36,697 nt of DNA from Gammaproteobacteria bacterium (GTDB taxonomy: Bacteria > Pseudomonadota > Gammaproteobacteria > SZUA-152): NCBI GenBank assembly GCA_024276955.1, contig JAJRWE010000142.1:1-36697 (forward strand), read 5' to 3'. Below the pieces are notes generated by a model. That model was not told the origin of the DNA. It saw only the letters and a list, made by a program, of their open reading frames with translations, and searched no databases. Positions 29,882 through 36,697 of this stretch are shown piece after piece. Both the position numbers and the translations under genes were made by a program. Position 1 is the first letter of the stretch. Each line of letters begins with the position of its first letter.

Positions 29882-30039
29882 AACGCAAAGGCGCAAAGAC
29901 GCGAAGGGCGCAAAGAAAAGAATTCTTTGAAGGCCAACCTGTCTACGGCCAAAACACCGTCATATTTCTGAGCACGATGCTGCCACGGAGTCCACTTTCC
30001 AAAAACTTTGCGTCCTTTGCGCCTTTGCGTCTTTGCGTT
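29882..30039. repeat. Inverted-repeat element B (GCAAAG-rich arms) between ftsE and ftsY
   Basis: Left arm AACGCAAAGGCGCAAAGACGCGAAGGGCGCAAAG; right arm reverse complement AACGCAAAGACGCAAAGGCGCAAAGGACGCAAAG. Confidence 0.88.
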
Positions 30040-30061
30040 GAAAACGCGGTATCGACTCAAA

Positions 30062-31135
30062 CTACTTAACCTCCCTCGCCAGCAAAGCATCAACGAATTC
30101 GCCGGCGTCGAAGGGTCTCAGGTCGTCGATGCCCTCGCCGACGCCGATGAAGCGGATCGGCAGGCCGAGGCGCTTGGCAACGGCAAAGATCACGCCGCCC
30201 TTGGCGGTGCCGTCGAGCTTGGTCATGGCGATGCCGGAGACGCCGACGGCCTCACGGAATTCTTCGGCCTGTACCACGGCGTTCTGACCGATGCTGGCGT
30301 CCAGCACCAGCATCACCTCGTGCGGGGCATTCTCGTCCAGCTTGGTGATCACGCGGCGCACCTTTTTCAGCTCCTCCATGAGATTAGCCTGGGTGTGCAG
30401 GCGCCCGGCGGTGTCGGCGATGAGCACATCGACGCCCTTGGATTTGGCCGATTGCAGGGCATCGAAGATCACCGAGGCGGAGTCGGCGCCGCTGTGCTGG
30501 GCGACCACCGGAACCTCGTTGCGGCGTCCCCATTCCTGCAACTGCTCCACGGCGGCGGCGCGGAAGGTGTCACCAGCGGCCAGCATCACGCTCTTGCCCT
30601 CGTTCTGGAAACGCTTGGCCAGCTTGCCGATGGTGGTGGTCTTGCCGGCGCCGTTGATGCCGACCATGAGGATCACGAAGGGCGGCTGATCGGTCTCGGC
30701 CACCAGCCGCTGGGCCACGGGTTTGAGGATGTGCAGCATGTTCTCGCGCAGGGCATCGAACAGGGCGTCGGCGTCCTTCAGCTGCTTGCGCGACACGCGC
30801 TGGGTGAGGTCGGTAACGATCTCCTGGGTGGCCTCGATGCCCACATCGCTGGTCAGCAGCAGGGTCTCGATCTCTTCCAGCACATCGTCGTCAATGGCCT
30901 TCCTGCCCAGCACCAGGCTGGCGACGCCCTCGGTGATGCCGCTGCGGGTGCGCTTCAGGCCCTGGGCGAGGCGGGAGAACAGGCCGCCCTTGCTTTCCTT
31001 TTCCGGTGGCACGGCCGATGACGGCACAGCGGTGCTCTCGTCAGGCCCTTCAGCCTCGGGGGTTACGGGGGCGTTCTCGACGGCAGAATCCGTGGATTCC
31101 GGCGTCGGCTTGTTCTTTTTGATGAAACCAAACAT
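30062..31135 (-). CDS. ftsY: Signal recognition particle receptor FtsY
   Basis: Likely ATG 31135 (MFGFIKKNK). VILMVGINGAGKTTTIGKLAKRF, AAGDTFRAAAVEQL, VLIADTAGRLHTQANLMEELKK, MTKLDGTAKGGVIF. Confidence 0.96.
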   Translation of the reverse strand: MFGFIKKNKPTPESTDSAVENAPVTPEAEGPDESTAVPSSAVPPEKESKGGLFSRLAQGLKRTRSGITEGVASLVLGRKAIDDDVLEEIETLLLTSDVGIEATQEIVTDLTQRVSRKQLKDADALFDALRENMLHILKPVAQRLVAETDQPPFVILMVGINGAGKTTTIGKLAKRFQNEGKSVMLAAGDTFRAAAVEQLQEWGRRNEVPVVAQHSGADSASVIFDALQSAKSKGVDVLIADTAGRLHTQANLMEELKKVRRVITKLDENAPHEVMLVLDASIGQNAVVQAEEFREAVGVSGIAMTKLDGTAKGGVIFAVAKRLGLPIRFIGVGEGIDDLRPFDAGEFVDALLAREVK

Positions 31136-31197
31136 GGGCGGCAGGGTCACAGTTTTCGGTTTGCCGGCTTTGTGGTTTGCCGGGAACGATTAATTTA

Positions 31198-31255
31198 GGG
31201 CCTTCTACTAATTCTGGGTGTTTCAGATTGATCGTCCATGGATTAATAGAAGCCC
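31198..31255. repeat. Palindromic element E1 upstream of the first M16 peptidase
   Basis: GGGCCTTCTACTAAT (31198-31212) / ATTAATAGAAGCCC (31242-31255). Confidence 0.65.
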
Positions 31256-31338
31256 TCTCAAGTAGACTATGCTACCACTCGCGGCCGACCATCGTCAGCC
31301 ACGAATCAATCCGAGCCCCATCAAGCACAGGGATTACA

Positions 31339-32793
31339 ATGAAACGATTGTTGAAGATCCGAACTGCCGCATTTGTCGTGGCGGCCGTGTCCGCCGTCAC
31401 GCTTGCGGGCTGTGCCACACAGCCCGTTACCAGTCCCGTTGCCGAGCCCCCCGCCGTTGAAGAGATCACGGCAACGCCGATTTCTTCTGCCAACGGGGTG
31501 CACGAATACCAGCTCAACAACGGTATGAAGATTGTCATCAAGGAAGACCATCGTGCCCCGGTGGTGGTCTCGCAAATCTGGTACAAGGTCGGCTCCAGCT
31601 ACGAGTACGGCGGCATTACCGGCGCCTCGCACGTATTGGAGCACATGATGTTCAAGGGCACGAAAAAGCACGGACCGAATGAGTTCTCGCGCATCATCGC
31701 CGCCAATGGCGGGCGCGAGAACGCCTTTACCGGGCAGGACTACACCGCCTATTTCCAACAACTGGAAAAGAGCCGCCTGGCCATCAGCTTTGAGCTGGAG
31801 GCGGATCGTATGCAAAACCTGCTGCTCAATCCCGAGGAGATAAAAAAAGAGGTGCTGGTGGTGATGGAAGAACGCCGCATGCGCACCGAAGACAAACCGC
31901 AGTCGCTGACCTACGAGCAGTTCAAGGCCGCCGCCTTCGTCACCAGCCCCTACCACAATCCCATCATCGGCTGGATGGATGACCTCGACAATCTCACCAT
32001 CGACGATCTGCAGCAGTGGTATCAGCACTGGTATGCGCCCAACAATGCCACCCTGGTGGTGGCCGGCGATGTGGATCCGCAGCAGGTGGTCGAGCTGGCG
32101 AAAAAGCATTTCGGCCCGGTCAAGTCGCGCCCGGTACCCACGGTGAAGCCACAGCGCGAGATTGAACAGCGTGGTATCCGCCGTATCATAGTAAAGGCCC
32201 CTGCGCAGTTGCCATTCATCATCATGGGTTACAAGACGCCGGTGATCAAAACCGCGGAGACTGACTGGGAGCCCTATGCCATCGATATGCTGGCCGGTGT
32301 GCTGGACGGTGGCGAGAGCGCGCGCTTCACCCGCAACCTGATTCGCGGCCAGCAGATCGCCGCCAGCGTTGGTGCCGGCTATGATCTGCACTCTCGTCTC
32401 GGTAGCATGCTGGTAATCAGTGGCACGCCGTCCAAAGACGTCAGCATCGAGGAGTTGGAAAAGGCCATCCGTGCCGAGATCGACCGCTTCAAGACCGAGC
32501 TGGTCACACAGGACGAGCTGGATCGTATCAAGGCCCAGGTGCTGGCCTCCAAGGTGTATGAAAAAGACTCCATCTTCTATCAGGCGATGCAGATCGGCAC
32601 CCTGGAAACGGTGGGGCTGGACTGGCGTCTGATGGATGAATACATGGACCGCCTCAAGGCCGTGACCCCGGAGCAGATCCGCGAGGTGGCCAACAAGTAT
32701 CTCAGCGAAGACCGGTTGACGGTTGCCGTCCTGGAACCGCAAGCAATGACCAGTACTCCCCCTGCCGCCCATGGAGGCCAGCATGCGCACTAA
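31339..32793 (+). CDS. M16 family zinc peptidase, predicted lipoprotein
   Basis: ORF 31177..32793; ATG 31339 gives a lipobox TLAGC; inverted zinc motif HVLEH and downstream E; YEYGGITGASHVLEHMMFKGTKKHGPNEFSRIIAANGG. Confidence 0.93.
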   Translation: MKRLLKIRTAAFVVAAVSAVTLAGCATQPVTSPVAEPPAVEEITATPISSANGVHEYQLNNGMKIVIKEDHRAPVVVSQIWYKVGSSYEYGGITGASHVLEHMMFKGTKKHGPNEFSRIIAANGGRENAFTGQDYTAYFQQLEKSRLAISFELEADRMQNLLLNPEEIKKEVLVVMEERRMRTEDKPQSLTYEQFKAAAFVTSPYHNPIIGWMDDLDNLTIDDLQQWYQHWYAPNNATLVVAGDVDPQQVVELAKKHFGPVKSRPVPTVKPQREIEQRGIRRIIVKAPAQLPFIIMGYKTPVIKTAETDWEPYAIDMLAGVLDGGESARFTRNLIRGQQIAASVGAGYDLHSRLGSMLVISGTPSKDVSIEELEKAIRAEIDRFKTELVTQDELDRIKAQVLASKVYEKDSIFYQAMQIGTLETVGLDWRLMDEYMDRLKAVTPEQIREVANKYLSEDRLTVAVLEPQAMTSTPPAAHGGQHAH

Positions 32794-34108
32794 GTTTTTT
32801 GTCTTGTTTTTTGTATCAATAACGGCTCTGCTGGGCGGCACTGCGGCCTTTGCCGGGGTGCAGATTCAGCACTGGACCACCGGCAACGGCGCACGCGTAT
32901 ACTTTGTGCCCGCCCCTGAGCTGCCGATGATTGACCTGCGGGTGACCTTTGATGCCGGCGCCGCGCGCGATGGCGTCGATGGCGGCGTCGCCCTGCTCAC
33001 CAATGCCCTGCTGAGCGAAGGCGCGGGTGGACTGGACGCCAACCGGATTTCCGAGCGCTTTGAGTCCGTTGGCGCACGCTTCAGCAACAGCGCACACCGT
33101 GATATGGCCACCATTGGCCTGCGCAGCCTGTCGGATGAACAGTATCTGGAGCCCGCACTGGAGACCCTGACGGCCATCATCAGCCAGCCGGAATTCCCCA
33201 AGGACGCCTTCAAACGCGAGCGCAGTCGTATGCTGATCGGCCTGCAGCAGCGCAAACAATCCCCTGGCGCGCTGGCCGATGAGGCCTTCTACAAGGCCGT
33301 GTACGGCACCCATCCCTACGCCGGTCAGCCCTCCGGCACAGAGAAGACGGTGAAGGCCCTGACGGCCGAAAAGCTGCGCGCCTTCTACCAACAGTATTAC
33401 GTCGGTCGCAATGCAGTGATTGCCATCGTCGGTAATCTCGACCGTGCTGCGGCAGAGACCCTCGCCGAGCGCATTATCGGCAAGCTGCCGGCGGGCAAGC
33501 CTGCGGCGGAATTGCCGGCAGTGAAGGATCTGGCGGAGGCCGTGGAGATCAACATCGAACACCCCTCCATGCAGACCCACATTCTCCTCGGTGCTGCGGG
33601 CATGAAACGCGGTGACCCCGACTACTTCCCGCTATACGTGGGTAACCACATCCTCGGTGGCAGTGGCCTGGTGGCGCGCCTGTCGAAGGAGATCCGCGAA
33701 AAACGCGGCCTAGCCTACAGTTCCTACAGCTACTTCCGCCCCATGCGCAAGAAGGGCCCTTATACCCTCGGTGCACAGACCCGCAACGCCTCAGCCGGCG
33801 AAACCCTTGCCGTGATGCGCGAGACCCTGGCGACCTTCGTCACCGAAGGTTCCAGCGCGGAAGAGCTGGAGGCGGCAAAGAAGAATATCACCGGCGGCTT
33901 CCCGTTGCGTATTTCCAGCAACAAGAAGATCATCGATTACATCGGCATGATCGGTTTCTATGGCTTGCCGTTGGATTATCTCGACACCTTTAATGCCAAG
34001 GTGGAGGCGGTGACCGTCGCCGATATCAAAGATGCCTTCCAGCGCCGCATACATCCGGATAAAATGGTCATCGTGACGGTGGGCGGCAAGGCGGATAGCG
34101 GGAAATAG
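32783..34108 (+). CDS. M16 family peptidase homologue lacking HxxEH (partner subunit)
   Basis: Signal peptide; M16 fold segments (FDAGAARDGVDGGVALLTNALLSEGAGGLDANRISERFESVGARFS...). Overlaps the preceding gene. Confidence 0.9.
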   Translation: MRTKFFVLFFVSITALLGGTAAFAGVQIQHWTTGNGARVYFVPAPELPMIDLRVTFDAGAARDGVDGGVALLTNALLSEGAGGLDANRISERFESVGARFSNSAHRDMATIGLRSLSDEQYLEPALETLTAIISQPEFPKDAFKRERSRMLIGLQQRKQSPGALADEAFYKAVYGTHPYAGQPSGTEKTVKALTAEKLRAFYQQYYVGRNAVIAIVGNLDRAAAETLAERIIGKLPAGKPAAELPAVKDLAEAVEINIEHPSMQTHILLGAAGMKRGDPDYFPLYVGNHILGGSGLVARLSKEIREKRGLAYSSYSYFRPMRKKGPYTLGAQTRNASAGETLAVMRETLATFVTEGSSAEELEAAKKNITGGFPLRISSNKKIIDYIGMIGFYGLPLDYLDTFNAKVEAVTVADIKDAFQRRIHPDKMVIVTVGGKADSGK

Positions 34109-34164
34109 GCGCCACCTGCAGTGTCGCTCCGACGGTTGAAATATGGAGGACAGGGATTGTCTCT

Positions 34165-34199
34165 GACCTGAATCCGTGACTTCATGACGGATTCAGGTC
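34165..34199. other. Perfect inverted repeat (13-bp arms, 9-nt loop) downstream of the M16 pair
   Basis: GACCTGAATCCGT (34165-34177) / ACGGATTCAGGTC (34187-34199). Confidence 0.9.
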
Positions 34200-34207
34200 T
34201 GAATAAA

Positions 34208-34263
34208 GGGCTCTTCTAAATTCATTGCTTGTGGATTCTGCAAACAATTGTTAAAAGTGCCCT
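34208..34263. repeat. Imperfect palindromic element E2, similar to E1
   Basis: AGGGCTCTTCTAAATT ... AATTGTTAAAAGTGCCCT with mismatches in the stem. Confidence 0.45.
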
Positions 34264-34296
34264 AAAGTTGATCTGAGTTGTCTTTGAGGAATACTG

Positions 34297-34644
34297 ATGG
34301 AAAAGAAGAAACAGTTGAGGATGCTCGGCTGGGCGGCACTGCTCCCATTGTTCGTTCTGGTGTGGATTCTGTCATCGGAAGAACCGTTGCCACCGGGGGA
34401 GAAAACGGCAGGCGAGGCGGTGGAAGACACTCAGCCGGAAGTCGCGGAAAAGCCGACAGGCCTAAGCCTGGAGGACAAGGAAGCGTTCAGGAACTGGATC
34501 ATTGAGAGCAGTATCGTCACCGATCTGGAGTATCCAGAGGGACGCGATGATTATCTGAGAATACAGCTGGAGAAGGATAAATACACGACGCAGGAAGCGG
34601 CCGAAAAAATCGCCTTCCATCTCACCCGATATTATAAAATGTAA
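34297..34644 (+). CDS. Small single-TM-anchored protein of unknown function
   Basis: MEKKKQLRMLGWAALLPLFVLVWILSS (N-terminal TM), acidic linker, then a folded-looking C-terminal segment DKEAFRNWIIESSIVTDLEYPEGRDDYLRIQLEKDKYTTQEAAEKIAFHLTRYYKM. Confidence 0.7.
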   Translation: MEKKKQLRMLGWAALLPLFVLVWILSSEEPLPPGEKTAGEAVEDTQPEVAEKPTGLSLEDKEAFRNWIIESSIVTDLEYPEGRDDYLRIQLEKDKYTTQEAAEKIAFHLTRYYKM

Positions 34645-34722
34645 ACCGGCTTTATAGCACCACTGACGCTTACCATTGTATATCCGGACAAACCCGGGAT
34701 TTTTTTCGAAGGACATTACTAA

Positions 34723-35190
34723 GTGACGCCAGCACTGAAGCAAATCCAGCTGCAAATTCTTGATTCGCGTATCGGTGCAGAAATCGAGCTGCCCCACTAC
34801 GCCACCGACGGTTCCGCCGGCATGGATCTGCGTGCGGCGCTTGACGCCCCGCTGGAGATCCGGCCCGGTGAAACGCAGCTGATTCCCACCGGCATCGCCA
34901 TCCATATCGGCGACCCCGGTCTGGCGGCGGTGCTGCTGCCGCGCTCCGGCCTCGGCCACAAGCACGGCATCGTGCTGGGCAATCTCACCGGGCTGATCGA
35001 TTCCGACTATCAGGGCCAGCTGTTCGTCTCCTGCTGGAACCGCGGCAACGACGCCTTCACCATCAAGCCCGGTGACCGCATCGCGCAGATGGTGTTCGTG
35101 CCCGTGGTGCAGGCCAGCTTCGAGATCGTCGAGTCCTTCGACCAGAGCGACCGTGGTGAGGGCGGCTTTGGCCATACCGGGCATAACTGA
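34723..35190 (+). CDS. dut: dUTP diphosphatase (dUTPase)
   Basis: [57 protein letters not shown] start; C-terminal [10 protein letters not shown]. Confidence 0.97.
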   Translation: MTPALKQIQLQILDSRIGAEIELPHYATDGSAGMDLRAALDAPLEIRPGETQLIPTGIAIHIGDPGLAAVLLPRSGLGHKHGIVLGNLTGLIDSDYQGQLFVSCWNRGNDAFTIKPGDRIAQMVFVPVVQASFEIVESFDQSDRGEGGFGHTGHN

Positions 35191-35196
35191 AAAACG

Positions 35197-35270
35197 GTTT
35201 GCCACGGAGGCACAGAGAACACAGAGCTAATTATATTTTTCTCTGTGCACTCTGTGTCTCCGTGGCAAAC
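35197..35270. repeat. Inverted-repeat element C (CCACGGAG-CACAGAG type) between dut and algC
   Basis: Left arm GTTTGCCACGGAGGCACAGAGAACACAGAG (35197-35226); right arm (35241-35270) reverse complement GTTTGCCACGGAGACACAGAGTGCACAGAG; 27 of 30 positions identical. Confidence 0.95.
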
Positions 35271-35352
35271 AGTCCCTGCCGATTAACAGCCTCCCCGCAA
35301 ACTGCTACCCTACGCGCACTTTTGCGTGTACCCATTACCACAGGACGTGCCC

Positions 35353-36697
35353 ATGACCGCTCCCGCCATCGCCCCCTCCATCTTCAAAGCCTACGACATT
35401 CGCGGCATCGTCGACGAGTCACTGACCACCGACGCCGTGTACTGGATCGGCCGCGCCTTGGGCGCCGAGGCCGAGGCGCGCGGCGAGCAGCACATTTATG
35501 TGGCGCGTGACGGCCGTCTGTCCGGACCGAAGCTGGTCGAGGCCCTGATCCGCGGCCTGCGCGAGGCCGGGCGTGACGTCACCGACCTCGGCATGGTGCC
35601 GACCCCGGTGCTGTATTACGCCGCTTACGCACTGGGCACCGGCTCCGGCATCATGCTCACCGGCAGCCACAATCCGCCCAACTACAATGGCCTGAAAATG
35701 GTCATCGGTGGCACCACCCTGGCAGGCCCCGACATCCAGGCCCTGCGCACGCGCATCGAGACCGACAATCTCACTGAAGGCGAGGGCCGCTTCGACAGCG
35801 CCGACGTGGTGCCGCAATACATCGAGCGCATCGTCGACGATGTGAAGCTGGCGCGGCCCATGAAGGTCATCATCGACTGCGGCAACGGTGTCGCTGGCGA
35901 TGCCGCACCGCGCTTGCTGCGGGCGCTGGGTTGCGACGTCACCGGGCTGTTCTGTGAAATCGACGGCAATTTTCCCAATCACCACCCCGACCCCAGCCAA
36001 CCGGAAAACCTCGAAGACCTGAAGCGGGCGCTCAGCGAGCAGGATGCCGATATTGGCCTGGCCTTCGACGGCGATGGCGACCGTCTCGGCGTGGTTACTT
36101 CCAGTGGCGCGGTGATCTGGGCCGACCGGCAGATGATGCTCTACGCGCGCGACGTGATTTCGCGCAATCCCGGCGCCGAGATCATCTACGACATCAAGTG
36201 CACCAGCCACCTGGCGCGGGTCATCGAGGAGGCCGGTGGCAAGCCGCTGATGTGGAAGACCGGCCACTCCTTCGTCAAGGCCAAGCTCAAGGAGACCGGC
36301 GACCTGCTGGCCGGCGAGATGAGCGGCCATATCTTCTTCAAGGAGCGCTGGTACGGCTTTGACGATGCCTTGTATACGGCAGCACGCCTGCTGGAGATCC
36401 TCGCCGCCGACGGCCGCCCGCCTGATGAGATATTCAATGCCCTGCCCGACAGCGTCAACACCCCGGAGCTGAAGCTGCATACCGCCGAGGGTGAGAACCA
36501 CGCCCTGATGGAAAAATTGCAAGCGGCGGCGAGCTTCCCCGATGCCAAGATCACCACCATCGATGGTATCCGCGCCGACTTCACCGACGGCTTCGGCCTG
36601 GTGCGCGCCTCCAACACCACCCCCTGTCTGGTGATCCGCTTCGAGGCCGAGGACGAGGCCGGGCTGGCACGCATCCAGGGCGAATTCCGCCAGCTAA
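35353..36697 (+). CDS. algC: Phosphomannomutase/phosphoglucomutase (partial, continues past the window edge)
   Basis: Not in the ORF track because there is no in-frame stop. MTAPAIAPSIFKAYDIRGIVDESL..., active-site TGSHNPPNYNGLKM, metal loop AFDGDGDRLGVV, GEMSGHIFFKERWYGFDDAL. Confidence 0.94.
   Translation, partial: MTAPAIAPSIFKAYDIRGIVDESLTTDAVYWIGRALGAEAEARGEQHIYVARDGRLSGPKLVEALIRGLREAGRDVTDLGMVPTPVLYYAAYALGTGSGIMLTGSHNPPNYNGLKMVIGGTTLAGPDIQALRTRIETDNLTEGEGRFDSADVVPQYIERIVDDVKLARPMKVIIDCGNGVAGDAAPRLLRALGCDVTGLFCEIDGNFPNHHPDPSQPENLEDLKRALSEQDADIGLAFDGDGDRLGVVTSSGAVIWADRQMMLYARDVISRNPGAEIIYDIKCTSHLARVIEEAGGKPLMWKTGHSFVKAKLKETGDLLAGEMSGHIFFKERWYGFDDALYTAARLLEILAADGRPPDEIFNALPDSVNTPELKLHTAEGENHALMEKLQAAASFPDAKITTIDGIRADFTDGFGLVRASNTTPCLVIRFEAEDEAGLARIQGEFRQL

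Noticed and set aside
31321-32841. 506-aa antisense ORF opposite the M16 peptidase
   Set aside because: His/Gln/Leu-rich shadow translation of a well-supported sense gene in high-GC DNA.
34683-34706. Rho-independent terminator ahead of dut (ATCCGG..CCGGGATTTTTTT)
   Set aside because: T-tract is present but the stem is short with a bulge; not strong enough to list as a feature.
35419-36522. 367-aa antisense ORF opposite algC
   Set aside because: The sense strand encodes an uninterrupted phosphomannomutase with active-site motifs; it was missed by the ORF track only because it runs off the window.

Overview
The window looks like chromosomal DNA of a gammaproteobacterium (high GC, conserved gammaproteobacterial gene orders). 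The recognisable loci, left to right, are: (1) a minus-strand gshB-apbE-NusG_II-domain operon; (2) a divergent plus-strand Pil-Chp chemosensory cluster, pilG-pilH-pilI-pilJ-pilK-chpA-chpB-chpC, with a very large hybrid ChpA (about 2140 aa, several Hpt modules and an 18-nt tandem repeat in a linker); (3) bioA and recG; (4) three heme-binding (CxxCH) proteins lying between recG and ridA-spoT-rpoZ; (5) a DUF4426-like secreted protein, a predicted outer-membrane beta-barrel protein and a lipoprotein; (6) rpoH-ftsX-ftsE-ftsY; (7) a pair of M16 peptidases; (8) a small membrane-anchored protein, dut and a partial algC/manB that runs off the right edge. Most of this is conserved housekeeping or motility content, and I see no phage, transposase, CRISPR array, tRNA or rRNA. 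The less explained signals are: at least three long inverted-repeat elements built from (C)GCAAAG / CACAGAG motifs (15476-15588, 29882-30039, 35197-35270); perfect 13-bp-arm hairpins sharing an ACCTRAATCC core; a pair of related GGGC-TTCTA palindromes flanking the M16 pair; the cytochrome cluster; and the ChpA tandem repeat. All identifications come from reading motifs and sequence only. No database search was run.
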